Positions 12,806 to 22,771 of a stretch of DNA of 64,000 nt are shown here, piece by piece; position 1 is the first letter of the stretch, and every line of letters begins with the position of its first letter. The stretch lies in NCBI RefSeq assembly GCF_009707515.1, contig NZ_WLYI01000001.1, positions 186,001 to 250,000 of the forward strand, in the 5' to 3' direction. A program made the position numbers and the translations under genes. The notes beneath the pieces are model-generated. The model saw only the letters and a list, made by a program, of their open reading frames with translations, was not told where the DNA came from and searched no databases. Source of the DNA: Pseudomonas karstica (GTDB lineage: Bacteria > Pseudomonadota > Gammaproteobacteria > Pseudomonadales > Pseudomonadaceae).

Positions 12806-13603
12806 TTAAGTTGGCTGGGCTGCAGCGGTGCGTGAGTTACGACGTTGGCGACGAACCATCTCGCCTGCCAGGGCCAGGTAAGCAATAGCACCACGAGATG
12901 ATTTGTCGTACGCCAGCGCAGGCATGCCATAGCTCGGTGCTTCAGCCAGGCGAATATTGCGTGGAATCACTGTGTCGTACAACTGATCGCCGAAGTGTTC
13001 CTTGAGCTGCGCCGATACGTCATTCATCAGGCTAAGCCGCGGGTCATACATGGTCCGCAGCAAACCTTCGACTTTCAGGTTCGGGTTAAGCAGTTCAGCG
13101 ATACGCTTGATGTTATCCACAAGGTCGCTCAAGCCTTCAAGGGCGAAGTACTCGCACTGCATGGGGATAATCACCCCATCGGCAGCGACCAGCGCGTTTA
13201 GCGTGAGCATCGACAGCGACGGTGGGCAATCGATCAAAATGTAGTCGTAATTCTCGCGGATCGGCGCCAGGGCGCTACGCAGACGGCTTTCTTTCATCTG
13301 CATTTCCAGCAGCACCACTTCTGCCGCGGTCAAATCGCGGTTGGCCGGCAGCAGTTGATAACCGCCGTGCTCGGAGTAGTGCATGGCCTGGGCCAGGTCG
13401 CATTCGCCAATCAGCAAATCGTAGACCGAGTTTTCCAGGCCGTGTTTATCCACACCGCTACCCATGGTGGCGTTGCCCTGTGGATCGAGATCGATCAACA
13501 GCACCCGGCGCTTGGTAGCCACCAGGGATGCTGCGAGGTTGATGCAGGTGGTGGTTTTACCCACGCCACCTTTCTGGTTCGCTATTGCGAATACCTTAGC
13601 CAT
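12806..13603 (-). CDS. parA: Chromosome-partitioning ATPase ParA (Soj)
   Basis: A 265-residue deviant Walker-type ATPase that moves ParB-bound origins. The start is set at MAKVFAIANQKGGVGKTT, the conserved family N-terminus, rather than six residues upstream at a longer frame. The deviant Walker A KGGVGKTT is at residues 11-18, and the A' motif is DLDPQGN. There is no N-terminal DNA-binding extension, as in chromosomal Soj proteins and unlike plasmid SopA. It forms an operon with rsmG upstream and parB downstream. An exact DnaA box lies inside the gene (13446-13454). Confidence 0.97.
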   Translation of the reverse strand: MAKVFAIANQKGGVGKTTTCINLAASLVATKRRVLLIDLDPQGNATMGSGVDKHGLENSVYDLLIGECDLAQAMHYSEHGGYQLLPANRDLTAAEVVLLEMQMKESRLRSALAPIRENYDYILIDCPPSLSMLTLNALVAADGVIIPMQCEYFALEGLSDLVDNIKRIAELLNPNLKVEGLLRTMYDPRLSLMNDVSAQLKEHFGDQLYDTVIPRNIRLAEAPSYGMPALAYDKSSRGAIAYLALAGEMVRRQRRNSRTAAAQPT

Positions 13604-13621
13604 TCTTGCTTGTGTTCCCAA

Positions 13622-14266
13622 TCATGCCGTGCGGCGCAGTATCAGCAGATGACGTTGGCCTTGGCAACCGGGTACGGCCAAGGCGTGTTCGCTATCGAGG
13701 TGGAAGTCTGCCGGCAATGCTAACAGCTCGTCGCTTGGATGAACGCCCTTCATTGCCAGCCAACGGGTATCGCGGTCGCCAAGATGGCGGGTCCAGTTGC
13801 TGAAATTCTCCATGCTGCTGAACGCCCGGGAAACAATTCCGTTGAACGGCTGCTCAGGCGTGAAGGCTTCGACACGACTGTGGATAACTTGCAGATTATC
13901 CAGCTTGAGTTCGAGTTTGACTTGAGTCAGGAAGCGGGTTTTCTTGCCGTTACTGTCCAGGCAGGTCACTTGGGACTCGGGAAACAGGATTGCCAACGGT
14001 ATGCCGGGCATCCCACCACCACTGCCGACGTCGAGCCAGCGGCCGTTTTCGATAAACGGCATCACACTGAGACTGTCCAGCAGATGACGCGAGACCATCT
14101 CGTCCGGATCACGCACTGCGGTGAGGTTGTAAGCCTTGTTCCATTTGATCAACAGGGCCAGATAACCCAGCAGCAACTCGTGCTGGGCCTCGGTCAGGTT
14201 GACGCCAAGCTGGCGAGCACCTGTGGATAACTCTTCGGCGTGTTGCGAGGTGACCAACGAACTCAA
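13622..14266 (-). CDS. rsmG: 16S rRNA (guanine527-N7)-methyltransferase
   Basis: The 214-residue RsmG (GidB) methylates G527 of 16S rRNA; loss gives low-level streptomycin resistance in other bacteria. The SAM-binding loop [17 protein letters not shown] starts at about residue 77. Translation appears to begin at a TTG (14264-14266) that overlaps the mnmG stop codon as TTGA, which suggests translational coupling. Two exact DnaA boxes lie inside the gene (13879-13887 and 14222-14230). Confidence 0.96.
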   Translation of the reverse strand: MSSLVTSQHAEELSTGARQLGVNLTEAQHELLLGYLALLIKWNKAYNLTAVRDPDEMVSRHLLDSLSVMPFIENGRWLDVGSGGGMPGIPLAILFPESQVTCLDSNGKKTRFLTQVKLELKLDNLQVIHSRVEAFTPEQPFNGIVSRAFSSMENFSNWTRHLGDRDTRWLAMKGVHPSDELLALPADFHLDSEHALAVPGCQGQRHLLILRRTA

Positions 14267-16158
14267 GCGCTTTGCTCCAACTGACGGCCCGCGCCGCGTT
14301 TTTTCAAATGAATCATCAACAGCGAAATGGCTGCCGGGGTGACGCCCGGAATACGCGACGCCTGGCCCAGAGTTTCAGGCCGAGTTATCCCCAGCTTGCT
14401 TTGGATCTCCTTGGAGAGACCCGAGATGTTCGTGTAATCAATATCCACAGGCAGTTTGGTGTCTTCACTGGCCCGCAAACGAGCGATCTCATCCTGCTGG
14501 CGATCAATGTAACCGGCGTATTTGGTCTTGATTTCAACCTGCTCGGCGACCTGTGGATCTTCTGCACCGCCGCCAGTCACCGAGATCAGACCAGCGTAGT
14601 CGATTTCCGGACGGGACAGCAGGTTCAGCAAGTTGTATTCGTGAGTCAGCGGCGTGCCGAACTTTTCGGCAATGGCATCGCCTTGCTCGGTACCCGGGCG
14701 AACCCAGGTGCTTTTCAGGCGCTGCTCTTCGACTTCGATGCTTTCGCGTTTTTTGCAGAAAGCCGCCCAACGCATGTCATCCACCAGGCCCAGTTCGCGA
14801 CCCTTTTCGGTCAAGCGCAGGTCGGCGTTGTCTTCACGCAGGATCAGGCGGTATTCGGCTCGGGACGTGAACATCCGATACGGTTCCTGGGTTCCCAGGG
14901 TAATCAGGTCGTCCACCAACACACCGATGTACGCTTCGTCGCGACGTGGGCACCAACTGTCTTTGCCCTGTGCACGCAGTGCCGCGTTGGCTCCGGCCAG
15001 CAAACCTTGGGCACCTGCTTCTTCGTAACCGGTGGTGCCGTTGATTTGCCCGGCAAAGAACAGACCGGCGATAACTTTGGTTTCAAGACTGTATTTCAGG
15101 TCACGCGGATCGAAGTAGTCGTACTCGATGGCATAACCAGGACGCACGATATGGGCATTTTCCATACCGCGAATCGACTGCACGATCTGGATTTGCACGT
15201 CGAACGGCAGGGACGTGGAAATCCCGTTCGGGTACAGCTCGTGAGTAGTCAGGCCTTCCGGCTCGATGAAGACCTGATGGCTTTCCTTGTCGGCAAAGCG
15301 GTGGATCTTGTCTTCGATCGATGGGCAGTAACGCGGGCCAATACCTTCGATCACTCCGGAATACATCGGCGAACGGTCGAGGTTCGCGGCAATGATTTCG
15401 TGGGTTCGGGCGTTGGTGTGGGTAATCCAGCAACTGACCTGCTTGGGATGCTGTTCCTTGGATCCCATGAACGACATGACCGGAATCGGCGTGTCACCGG
15501 CTTGCTCGGTCATCACCGAGAAATCCACAGACCGGCCATCGATACGCGGCGGCGTACCGGTTTTCAGGCGGCCTACACGTAATGGCAGTTCGCGAAGGCG
15601 CTGAGCCAGGGCGATTGACGGTGGATCACCGGCGCGACCACCGGAATAGTTCTGCATACCGATGTGGATAAGTCCGCCGAGGAATGTACCGGTGGTCAGC
15701 ACCACGGACTCTGCGAAGAACCGCAGGCCCATTTGGGTGACAACACCACGCACTTGATCCTGTTCAACGATCAGGTCATCAGCCGCTTGTTGAAATATCC
15801 ACAGGTTCGGCTGGTTTTCCAGGGTTTCGCGAACAGCGGCCTTGTAGAGGATCCGGTCGGCTTGAGCCCGAGTGGCTCGCACGGCCGGGCCTTTGCGGCT
15901 GTTCAAAACGCGAAATTGAATACCACCCTTATCGGTAGCCATGGCCATCACACCGCCCAGGGCGTCGATTTCCTTGACCAAATGGCTTTTGCCGATCCCG
16001 CCAATGGCGGGGTTGCAGCTCATGGCGCCGAGGGTTTCCACGTTATGCGTCAGCAACAGGGTTTTTGCCCCCATGCGTGCTGACGCCAGTGCTGCCTCGG
16101 TACCGGCATGACCGCCGCCGATGACGATCACTTCAAAACGGGAAGGGAAATCCACCAC
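14263..16158 (-). CDS. mnmG: tRNA uridine-5-carboxymethylaminomethyl(34) synthesis enzyme, FAD subunit
   Basis: The 631-residue MnmG (GidA) works with MnmE to modify the wobble uridine of several tRNAs. The FAD dinucleotide-binding motif GGGHAG is at residues 14-19. The conserved [20 protein letters not shown] and [14 protein letters not shown] segments are present, and the length is normal. It starts at GTG (16156-16158) preceded by GAGGTGC. Upstream is a 548-bp non-coding region rich in DnaA boxes. An exact DnaA box is inside the gene (15663-15671). Confidence 0.98.
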   Translation of the reverse strand: MVDFPSRFEVIVIGGGHAGTEAALASARMGAKTLLLTHNVETLGAMSCNPAIGGIGKSHLVKEIDALGGVMAMATDKGGIQFRVLNSRKGPAVRATRAQADRILYKAAVRETLENQPNLWIFQQAADDLIVEQDQVRGVVTQMGLRFFAESVVLTTGTFLGGLIHIGMQNYSGGRAGDPPSIALAQRLRELPLRVGRLKTGTPPRIDGRSVDFSVMTEQAGDTPIPVMSFMGSKEQHPKQVSCWITHTNARTHEIIAANLDRSPMYSGVIEGIGPRYCPSIEDKIHRFADKESHQVFIEPEGLTTHELYPNGISTSLPFDVQIQIVQSIRGMENAHIVRPGYAIEYDYFDPRDLKYSLETKVIAGLFFAGQINGTTGYEEAGAQGLLAGANAALRAQGKDSWCPRRDEAYIGVLVDDLITLGTQEPYRMFTSRAEYRLILREDNADLRLTEKGRELGLVDDMRWAAFCKKRESIEVEEQRLKSTWVRPGTEQGDAIAEKFGTPLTHEYNLLNLLSRPEIDYAGLISVTGGGAEDPQVAEQVEIKTKYAGYIDRQQDEIARLRASEDTKLPVDIDYTNISGLSKEIQSKLGITRPETLGQASRIPGVTPAAISLLMIHLKKRGAGRQLEQSA

Positions 16159-16706
16159 GCACCTCGTGCCTGCTTATCTGTAGGTAATTAGGAATTGATT
16201 GTTTAACTGGTTTTAGAGCTTTGGCGGCAAGTATAGGGACTTCGCCCTTCCTAAAGAACCCTTTGCACAAAATTTAACCAGCTGTGGATGAATCACAGAC
16301 AATAGAAATTAAAAGAGAGAGATTTATTAAATCTTTGTTTTTATGTTTATTACTACTGAGGCTATTTTCTGTGGATAGATCTCTACAGCCCTTTATATAC
16401 TTAATGTACAGAGATTCAAAAGTCTGTGATCAGGTGGCAACGAGGCCGTTGGATAAGTGGTTTAAGCCTGTGGATTAAACAGATGGTTATCCACAGATGG
16501 GTTTTTACTCAGGTTTCAAGCTTGGTTATCAACCGGGCACAAGGGCGGTTATTCACAGGGCTTAATCCACAGAAAAAAGGAAGCCAAGGCAAATTTCGCC
16601 CACACAAAGCCGTCGCGGCCTTGGCGATTATCAAAAAATGGAAGGAGGTGCCTCGAAGTGGTCGCAACAGACAGGCACGAATGGCCTGTCTGTGAACAAC
16701 GAAGGG
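16159..16706. other. AT-rich non-coding region with DnaA boxes between mnmG and mnmE (second origin-like element)
   Basis: No credible gene lies in these 548 bp. Exact or consensus DnaA boxes are TTATCCACA (16487-16495) and TTATTCACA (16549-16557). Eight-of-nine matches are at 16283-16291, 16370-16378, 16469-16477 and 16563-16571. A strongly AT-rich stretch (about 16290-16370) resembles a DNA-unwinding element. Early cloning work in P. putida and P. aeruginosa reported autonomously replicating fragments both near dnaA and near gidA, which fits this layout. A perfect 10-bp inverted repeat, ACAGACAGGC/GCCTGTCTGT (16667-16676, 16684-16693), just beyond the mnmE stop may help end that transcript. 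Confidence 0.65.
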
Positions 16707-18077
16707 TTATTTACCGATACAGAAGCTGGAAAAGATCCGTCCCAGCAAATCATCAGAACTGAACGCCCCAGTGATTTCCCCCAACAGCTGTTGCGCCTGA
16801 CGCAAATCTTCAGCCAGCAACTCACCAGCCCCTGCCAGGGTCAACTGTGCCCTACCGTGCTCAAGGGCCGCGCTGGCATGGCGCAGTGCTTCCAGGTGCC
16901 TGCGGCGAGCGCTGAAGCTGCTTTCCGACGTCTGCTCGTAGCCCATGCATGCCTTGAGGTGCTCTCGCAGCAACTCCAGGCCATCCCCCACAGACTTGGC
17001 GCTGAGACTGATGGTTACGTGGCCATCCTCGCTGACTTCGAGGGCAATCACCTCGCCAGTGAGGTCGGCCTTGTTGCGAATCAACGTGACCTTGGCCGGA
17101 TCCGGCCGCTGTTCCAGGAATTCCGGCCACAGGGCAAAAGGATCCATGGCTTCGGGCGCAGTGGCATCCACCACCAGTAGCACTCGATCCGCTTCGCTGA
17201 TGGCCTTGAGCGCCCGCTCCACACCAATTTTTTCCACCTGGTCGTCGGTATCGCGCAAGCCTGCGGTGTCGACCACGTGCAGCGGCATGCCATCGATGTG
17301 GATATGTTCGCGCAAGACATCCCGGGTAGTGCCGGCAATCTCGGTAACGATCGCCGCTTCACGTCCCGCCAAGGCATTCAGCAGGCTGGATTTTCCGGCA
17401 TTCGGCCGCCCGGCGATGACCACGGTCATGCCGTCACGCAGCAAGGCACCTTGCCCGGCTTCGCGCAGTACTGTGGATAACTCATCGCGGACTTTATCGA
17501 GCATCGCCAGAACGTGGCCATCGGCAAGAAAGTCGATTTCCTCTTCTGGAAAATCAATCGCCGCCTCGACGTAGATCCGTAAGCTGATCAACTGTTCGGT
17601 AAGGTTATGCACACGCAAGGAGAACGCGCCTTGCAAAGAGCGCAAGGCATTGCGCGCCGCCTGTGCAGAACTGGCCTCGATCAGGTCGGCAATGGCTTCG
17701 GCCTGGGCCAAGTCAAGTTTGTCATTGAGAAATGCCCGCTCGCTGAATTCGCCCGGCCGAGCCAGGCGGCAACCCAATTGCAGGCAACGCTGCAGCAGCA
17801 TGTCCAGGACAATTGGCCCGCCATGGCCTTGCAATTCCAGCACATCTTCACCGGTGAAAGAGTTAGGTCCCGGGAAATACAGGGCAATGCCTTCGTCCAG
17901 AACTTCCTCGTTGTTGTCCAAAAATGGGCCGTAATGGGCATACCGTGCCTTCAGTTCACGGCCAGTGATGGCTTGCGCCGCCACGCGGGCGAGCGGCCCG
18001 GAAATGCGGACAATGCCAACGCCACCGCGACCTTGAGCGGTGGCAACGGCGGCAATGGTTTCACGAGGAGCGCTCAT
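16707..18077 (-). CDS. mnmE: tRNA uridine-5-carboxymethylaminomethyl(34) synthesis GTPase
   Basis: The 456-residue MnmE (TrmE) partners with MnmG. The N-terminal folate-binding domain starts [21 protein letters not shown]. The GTPase domain is inserted in the helical domain, with its P-loop GRPNAGKS at residues 223-230. The protein ends with the catalytic CIGK motif. The ATG at 18075-18077 is chosen because the longer frame would start at a TTG and adds residues not seen in the family. An exact DnaA box is inside the gene (17472-17480). Confidence 0.97.
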   Translation of the reverse strand: MSAPRETIAAVATAQGRGGVGIVRISGPLARVAAQAITGRELKARYAHYGPFLDNNEEVLDEGIALYFPGPNSFTGEDVLELQGHGGPIVLDMLLQRCLQLGCRLARPGEFSERAFLNDKLDLAQAEAIADLIEASSAQAARNALRSLQGAFSLRVHNLTEQLISLRIYVEAAIDFPEEEIDFLADGHVLAMLDKVRDELSTVLREAGQGALLRDGMTVVIAGRPNAGKSSLLNALAGREAAIVTEIAGTTRDVLREHIHIDGMPLHVVDTAGLRDTDDQVEKIGVERALKAISEADRVLLVVDATAPEAMDPFALWPEFLEQRPDPAKVTLIRNKADLTGEVIALEVSEDGHVTISLSAKSVGDGLELLREHLKACMGYEQTSESSFSARRRHLEALRHASAALEHGRAQLTLAGAGELLAEDLRQAQQLLGEITGAFSSDDLLGRIFSSFCIGK

Positions 18078-18109
18078 CAACGGGTACCCAGACAAAAGTG
18101 ACGGAAAGC

Positions 18110-18149
18110 AAGACGCCCCACTAGGGGGCGTCTTGAGTGGTTATCCACA
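18110..18149 (-). terminator. Stem-loop after yidC with adjacent DnaA box
   Basis: Perfect 10-bp arms AAGACGCCCC (18110-18119) and GGGGCGTCTT (18125-18134) sit between yidC and mnmE. The following minus-strand sequence is only moderately T-rich, so termination may be partial. An exact DnaA box TTATCCACA (18141-18149) lies between the stem and the yidC stop codon. Confidence 0.6.
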
Positions 18150-18156
18150 GAGTAAG

Positions 18157-19839
18157 TTACGCTTCGGCTTTTTTGGTAGCCGCTTCGATCTTACGTGTGA
18201 TGTACCACTGTTGAGAGATCGACAACACGTTGTTGACCACCCAGTACAGTACCAGGCCAGCCGGGAACCACAGGAAGAAGAAGGTGAAGATGATTGGCAT
18301 CATTTTCATCACCTTGGCCTGCATCGGGTCCGGAGGTGTCGGGTTCAGGCGCTGCTGGATAAACATGGTAGCGCCCATGATGATCGGCAGGATAAAGAAC
18401 GGGTCTTTGATCGACAGGTCAGTTATCCACAGCATGAACGGGGCTTGGCGCATTTCCACGCTTTCCAGGAGCACCCAGTACAGCGATAGGAACACTGGCA
18501 TCTGCACCAGAATCGGCAAGCATCCACCCAGCGGGTTGATCTTCTCTTTCTTGTACAGCTCCATCATGGATTGCGACATTTTCTGCCGATCATCGCCATG
18601 TTGTTCTTTCAGCGCTGCCAGTTTTGGAGCCACGGCGCGCATGCGTGCCATCGACTTGTAACTGGCGGCCGACAATGGGAAGAAGATCCCCTTGATCAGC
18701 ATGGTCAGGAAGATGATCGACCAGCCCCAGTTACCCACGATGCTGTGGATATGTTGCAGCAGCCAGAAAATCGGCTGGGCAATGAACCACAGGAAGCCGT
18801 AATCCACAGTCAGTTCCAGGCCTGGGGACAACTCTTTGAGCACAGCCTGGCTTTTCGGGCCGGCGTACAAGGTAGCGCTGGTTTCAGCCTTGGCGCCTGG
18901 TGCGACGGACAACGCCGGGCCAGTGAAGCCAATGATGTAGTTGCCTTGGCTGTCTTTGCGGGTTTGAACCAGGTTGGAATCAGCCTTGGCCGGGATCCAC
19001 GCGGTCACGAAGTAATGTTGCAACCAGGCAACCCAACCCCCTTGAACCGTTTCTTTCACCGAACCCTTGTCGATATCTTTCATCGACACTTTTTTGTACG
19101 GCTCGCTACTTGTCCACAGGGCGGCGCCCAGGTAAGTCGCGGTGCCGGTGGCGGTGCTGGAAGATGGATCGGAGCTGGCATCCCGCTTGAGCTGGGCAAA
19201 CAGGTTGCCGGTCCAGGCTTTGTCGCTGGTGTTATCGATCAGATAAGTAACTTTCAGATCGTACAAACCGCGAGTAAAGCTGAAACGCTTGATGTAGTTG
19301 ACGCCGTCTTGACTGAATTTCAGGTCGACGCTCAACTGGTTCTGGCCATCAGCCAGCTGATAAGACTTTTGTTCGGTCGAATAAATCGGACGACCGGTAG
19401 CACGAGCATCCGGACCGTCAGTGCCGGTCAGGCCACTTTGTGCCAGATAAGTACGTTCGCCGCCGTTATCGAACAGCTGGAACGGAACATCCGGGTGGTC
19501 TTGACGACGTGGATACAGCGGCAGCTTCAACTGGGCTATATCACCACCTTGTGGATCGATCGCCAGCTCCAGCACATCCGTTTTGACATGGATGAGGTCT
19601 TTATTGGTAACGACTGGCGTTTCCAGAGGGGCATTGGTATCGGCATTCGCGCTGGGTACATCGGCACTGGCGGAAGCATTGTTACCCAGCGGCGTGTCCG
19701 GAATAGCCGGTGCAGCCTGATTGGTAGCAACATTCTGAGTCGGCAGGGCAGCTTGGCCATAGTCCTGGTTCCACTTAAGAACCATAACGTAGGACACGAT
19801 TGCCAGGGCAACGATCAGGATCGTGCGTTTAATATCCAT
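18157..19839 (-). CDS. yidC: Membrane protein insertase YidC
   Basis: The 560-residue inner-membrane insertase helps fold Sec-dependent and independent membrane proteins, including F0 subunit c. An N-terminal signal-anchor (about residues 5-22) is followed by a low-complexity linker rich in Ala, Asn and Pro. A large periplasmic beta domain comes next, and then the conserved core of five membrane helices (from about residue 350), with GGCLPILVQMPVFLSLYWVL. The positively charged C-terminal tail (RKIEAATKKAEA) is usual. It lies 2 bp after yidD. An exact DnaA box is inside the gene (18423-18431). Confidence 0.98.
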   Translation of the reverse strand: MDIKRTILIVALAIVSYVMVLKWNQDYGQAALPTQNVATNQAAPAIPDTPLGNNASASADVPSANADTNAPLETPVVTNKDLIHVKTDVLELAIDPQGGDIAQLKLPLYPRRQDHPDVPFQLFDNGGERTYLAQSGLTGTDGPDARATGRPIYSTEQKSYQLADGQNQLSVDLKFSQDGVNYIKRFSFTRGLYDLKVTYLIDNTSDKAWTGNLFAQLKRDASSDPSSSTATGTATYLGAALWTSSEPYKKVSMKDIDKGSVKETVQGGWVAWLQHYFVTAWIPAKADSNLVQTRKDSQGNYIIGFTGPALSVAPGAKAETSATLYAGPKSQAVLKELSPGLELTVDYGFLWFIAQPIFWLLQHIHSIVGNWGWSIIFLTMLIKGIFFPLSAASYKSMARMRAVAPKLAALKEQHGDDRQKMSQSMMELYKKEKINPLGGCLPILVQMPVFLSLYWVLLESVEMRQAPFMLWITDLSIKDPFFILPIIMGATMFIQQRLNPTPPDPMQAKVMKMMPIIFTFFFLWFPAGLVLYWVVNNVLSISQQWYITRKIEAATKKAEA

Positions 19840-19841
19840 GA

Positions 19842-20087
19842 TTACTCGGCCATCGAAGAAGAACGGGAGGTAGGGATAGGTGGAACCGGGTCATAACCAC
19901 CGGGATTCCACGGATGACAGCGACCTAAACGACGAAAGGCCAGCCAGCCACCGCGTAGAAGGCCATGGTTTTCTATGGCTTCCAACGCGTAGCAGGAACA
20001 ACTGGGGTAGAAACGACAGTGATTTGCCATCAGAGGACTAATGGCATAGCGGTAAAACTGGATCGGAACGAGGGCCAGTTTACGCAT
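19842..20087 (-). CDS. yidD: Membrane protein insertion efficiency factor YidD
   Basis: The 81-residue YidD carries the family core [19 protein letters not shown] and [15 protein letters not shown]. It is thought to assist YidC-dependent insertion at the inner face of the membrane. It overlaps the end of rnpA by 8 bp and is followed 2 bp later by yidC, the standard rpmH-rnpA-yidD-yidC order, so translation is probably coupled. Confidence 0.95.
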   Translation of the reverse strand: MRKLALVPIQFYRYAISPLMANHCRFYPSCSCYALEAIENHGLLRGGWLAFRRLGRCHPWNPGGYDPVPPIPTSRSSSMAE

Positions 20088-20487
20088 CAGTACTGTCTAC
20101 CCCTACAGTTTCGGTGCCGACTGCTGGTGCTGGCTTGTTGGTACGCGCCAAACGTTTCCAGAGCTTGCCGAAATGCTGAATCAATTCGGGGTTTTCTACA
20201 TCCCCCAAGCCTTTGCGCGCGACGATAACAATATCCCAACCAACCAGAGTGTCCTGGTGGAGGCGAAACGATTCGCGCATCAGACGCTTGAGGCGATTGC
20301 GCTCAACGGAGAGCTTTACGCTCTTCTTGCCAATCACTAACCCGAGACGGGGGTGATCAAGATCGTTGTTACGCGCAAGGAGCAGGAGATTTTTCCCCGG
20401 AACCTTGCCGGTGGGGGAGTCAAAGACTGCCTTGAAATGTCGAGGGGTTAGCAAACGCTTTTCCCGACTGAAGTCCTGACTCACCAC
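20080..20487 (-). CDS. rnpA: Ribonuclease P protein component
   Basis: A 135-residue basic protein that helps the RNase P RNA cut the 5' leader from tRNA precursors. The RNR signature is present in [16 protein letters not shown]. The start is placed at the GTG (20485-20487) giving [15 protein letters not shown], which matches other Pseudomonas RnpA proteins and lies 13 bp after rpmH. A longer in-frame extension to 20580 would overlap rpmH and is rejected. Confidence 0.94.
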   Translation of the reverse strand: MVSQDFSREKRLLTPRHFKAVFDSPTGKVPGKNLLLLARNNDLDHPRLGLVIGKKSVKLSVERNRLKRLMRESFRLHQDTLVGWDIVIVARKGLGDVENPELIQHFGKLWKRLARTNKPAPAVGTETVGVDSTDA

Positions 20488-20500
20488 CAGTGCCGGATTA

Positions 20501-20635
20501 TCAAACTGCCAGACGCGCACGACCTTTGGCGCGACGACGCGACAGGACAGCACGGCCGTTCTTGGTAGCCATGCGAGCACGGAAGCCGTGAGTGCGGGCG
20601 CGTTTGATGGTGCTTGGTTGGAAAGTACGTTTCAT
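20501..20635 (-). CDS. rpmH: 50S ribosomal protein L34
   Basis: This 44-residue gene was found by translating the minus strand from the ATG at 20633-20635. The product is [20 protein letters not shown] followed by [20 protein letters not shown] and RLAV, a near-perfect match to L34. It is the first gene of the rpmH-rnpA-yidD-yidC cluster and has a strong sigma-70 promoter upstream. The leader contains an imperfect hairpin (about 20659-20682, AACGGGCC paired with GGCCCCCGTT). Confidence 0.97.
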   Translation of the reverse strand: MKRTFQPSTIKRARTHGFRARMATKNGRAVLSRRRAKGRARLAV

Positions 20636-20695
20636 GGCGTGTTACCTGGTTCGTCCACAACGGGCCGGAATGGCCCCCGTTTTAAGAGACCGGCG

Positions 20696-20724
20696 ATTCT
20701 AGAGAAAGCAAGCCTCTAGGTCAA
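20696..20724 (-). promoter_or_regulatory. Sigma-70 promoter of rpmH
   Basis: On the minus strand TTGACC (20719-20724) and TAGAAT (20696-20701) are separated by exactly 17 bp. This near-consensus promoter gives a leader of about 55 nt before rpmH and probably drives the ribosomal protein, rnpA, yidD and yidC. Confidence 0.85.
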
Positions 20725-21134
20725 TTTCCAACCAGCTTTTCCTTCAATTAGGTATCCAGGCCATTTTCAGCTCATGGGCTTTCATGAGCAATGCCATAGA
20801 TATAAAAATAAAGAAGGAAGTTATTTAAAGCTTTTCTGTAAAGCTTATAAAAGCTAGGGTCGCCATCTTCTGTGGATAACTACCTTAAGGCCACGATTTA
20901 CGTGCTGTACAGAGAATGACAACATGGGGGAGAAACGGTGCTCTGCCTGTGCTGCGCTATCGGATAAGCTGTGCATGAATGGGGTAGTTATCCACAGGCC
21001 GGTTACCCACAGACTTTCGCCCCCACTTGTACAACGAGCTTAGGGGCGCTTATCCACAGAGCTTATGCACAGACCATTTGTCGCCTTTTCTACAGTTAAG
21101 GCCTTGATTCTTGGTGATCTGTGAGCAAGCTACA

Positions 21135-21165
21135 TGTGGATAAGTGGGCGACTGATCGCTACAAT
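21135..21165 (+). promoter_or_regulatory. Likely dnaA promoter overlapped by a DnaA box
   Basis: TACAAT (21160-21165) is a good -10 element about 45 bp before the dnaA GTG. Seventeen bp upstream, in place of a consensus -35, lies TGGATA, inside the exact DnaA box 21135-21143. This arrangement suggests that DnaA represses its own gene, as known in other bacteria; the promoter itself is inferred from sequence only. Confidence 0.55.
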
Positions 21166-21209
21166 GGCGACTGTTTTTGCCTCACCGGCTTTCAACTTAG
21201 GGGATATCC

Positions 21210-22733
21210 GTGTCAGTGGAACTTTGGCAGCAGTGCGTGGAGCTTTTGCGCGATGAACTGCCTGCCCAGCAATTCAACACCTGGATCCGCCCGCTACAGG
21301 TCGAAGCCGAAGGCGACGAGTTGCGTGTCTACGCACCCAATCGCTTTGTTCTCGATTGGGTTAACGAGAAGTACCTGAGCCGCGTTCTCGAGTTGTTCGA
21401 TGAACATGGCAATGGGCTAGCCCCGGTACTCTCCTTATTAATAGGCAGCAAACGTAGTTCTGCACCTCGGGCTGCGCCGAATGCACCACTGGCAGCTTCC
21501 GTCTCGCATGCCCAGGCTGCTGCCGCACCCGTCAACAACACAGCTTCCGTTCCGGCGACCCCGGCCTCTTCGAGCTCTTCGTCGCAGAAAAGCGCGTCGG
21601 TAAACGCAGAGCCGTCCCGCGCCAGTTTCGATCCGATGGCGGGCGCCAGCTCACAGCAGGCACCGGTTCGTGCCGAACAGCGCACCGTGCAGGTTGAAGG
21701 TGCGCTCAAGCACACCAGCTACCTGAACCGTACGTTCACGTTCGAGAACTTTGTCGAAGGCAAATCCAACCAGTTAGCCCGTGCGGCCGCCTGGCAGGTG
21801 GCTGACAACCCCAAGCATGGTTACAACCCCCTCTTCCTTTATGGCGGTGTTGGCTTGGGTAAGACTCACTTGATGCACGCTGTGGGTAACCATCTGTTAA
21901 AGAAGAACCCGAATGCCAAGGTTGTGTACCTGCACTCGGAGCGCTTCGTGGCAGACATGGTCAAGGCGTTGCAGCTCAACGCCATCAACGAGTTCAAACG
22001 GTTCTACCGTTCCGTTGATGCACTGTTGATCGATGACATTCAATTCTTCGCCCGTAAGGAACGTTCCCAGGAAGAGTTTTTCCACACGTTCAATGCCCTG
22101 CTCGAAGGTGGCCAGCAGGTCATTTTGACCAGTGATCGTTATCCAAAGGAAATTGAAGGCCTGGAAGAGCGCCTGAAGTCGCGCTTTGGCTGGGGCCTGA
22201 CCGTGGCGGTAGAGCCACCGGAGCTGGAAACCCGGGTCGCAATCCTGATGAAGAAGGCTGACCAGGCAAAAGTTGATCTGCCCCACGACGCTGCGTTCTT
22301 CATTGCCCAGCGCATTCGTTCCAACGTACGAGAGCTGGAAGGCGCGCTCAAGCGGGTCATCGCTCACTCGCACTTTATGGGGCGCGACATTACCATCGAG
22401 CTGATTCGCGAATCCCTGAAAGACTTGTTGGCGCTGCAAGACAAACTGGTCAGTGTGGATAACATTCAGCGCACGGTGGCCGAGTACTACAAGATCAAGA
22501 TTTCCGACCTGCTTTCCAAGCGACGTTCGCGTTCGGTAGCACGTCCTCGTCAGGTGGCCATGGCGCTCTCCAAGGAGCTGACCAACCATAGCCTTCCGGA
22601 AATCGGCGATGTGTTTGGTGGTCGCGACCACACCACGGTCTTGCATGCGTGCCGCAAGATCAACGAACTTAAGGAATCCGACGCGGATATTCGCGAGGAC
22701 TATAAGAACCTGCTGCGTACACTGACTACTTGA
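21210..22733 (+). CDS. dnaA: Chromosomal replication initiator protein DnaA
   Basis: The 507-residue initiator binds the DnaA boxes of oriC and opens the duplex. Domain I is residues 1-90 ([20 protein letters not shown]). Domain II is a long Ala/Ser/Pro-rich linker (about 85-170). The AAA+ domain has its Walker [10 protein letters not shown] near residue 212 and Walker [10 protein letters not shown]. Domain IV carries the DnaA signature [15 protein letters not shown]. It starts at GTG (21210-21212) after AGGGGAT. An exact DnaA box lies inside the gene (22454-22462). Confidence 0.99.
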   Translation: MSVELWQQCVELLRDELPAQQFNTWIRPLQVEAEGDELRVYAPNRFVLDWVNEKYLSRVLELFDEHGNGLAPVLSLLIGSKRSSAPRAAPNAPLAASVSHAQAAAAPVNNTASVPATPASSSSSSQKSASVNAEPSRASFDPMAGASSQQAPVRAEQRTVQVEGALKHTSYLNRTFTFENFVEGKSNQLARAAAWQVADNPKHGYNPLFLYGGVGLGKTHLMHAVGNHLLKKNPNAKVVYLHSERFVADMVKALQLNAINEFKRFYRSVDALLIDDIQFFARKERSQEEFFHTFNALLEGGQQVILTSDRYPKEIEGLEERLKSRFGWGLTVAVEPPELETRVAILMKKADQAKVDLPHDAAFFIAQRIRSNVRELEGALKRVIAHSHFMGRDITIELIRESLKDLLALQDKLVSVDNIQRTVAEYYKIKISDLLSKRRSRSVARPRQVAMALSKELTNHSLPEIGDVFGGRDHTTVLHACRKINELKESDADIREDYKNLLRTLTT

Positions 22734-22771
22734 TGACACCAGCGCAGCTTATTAAGGCAAGGGACTAGACC

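Larger units (their letters stand above)
20636..21209. other. oriC: Chromosomal replication origin oriC (rpmH-dnaA intergenic region)
   Basis: No gene lies in this 574-bp gap between divergent rpmH and dnaA. Exact DnaA boxes are at 20871-20879, 20988-20996, 21050-21058 and 21135-21143. A consensus variant, TTATGCACA, is at 21063-21071. One-mismatch boxes are at 20970-20978 and 21003-21011. An AT-rich stretch (about 20796-20855, with TATAAAAATAAAG and TTATTTAAAG) is a likely unwinding element. Box content and position match the known Pseudomonas oriC arrangement. Confidence 0.93.

Noticed and set aside
16284..16478. 64-residue plus-strand frame in the mnmG-mnmE gap
   Set aside because: Lies in the AT-rich, DnaA-box region, has no ribosome site or recognisable similarity; more likely part of the non-coding element.
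16641..16655. GGAGGTG-containing sequence suspected as ribosome site for a small gene (GAAGGAGGTGCC)
   Set aside because: No ATG, GTG or TTG at useful spacing opens a frame of protein-like composition; it lies in the mnmE 3' region.
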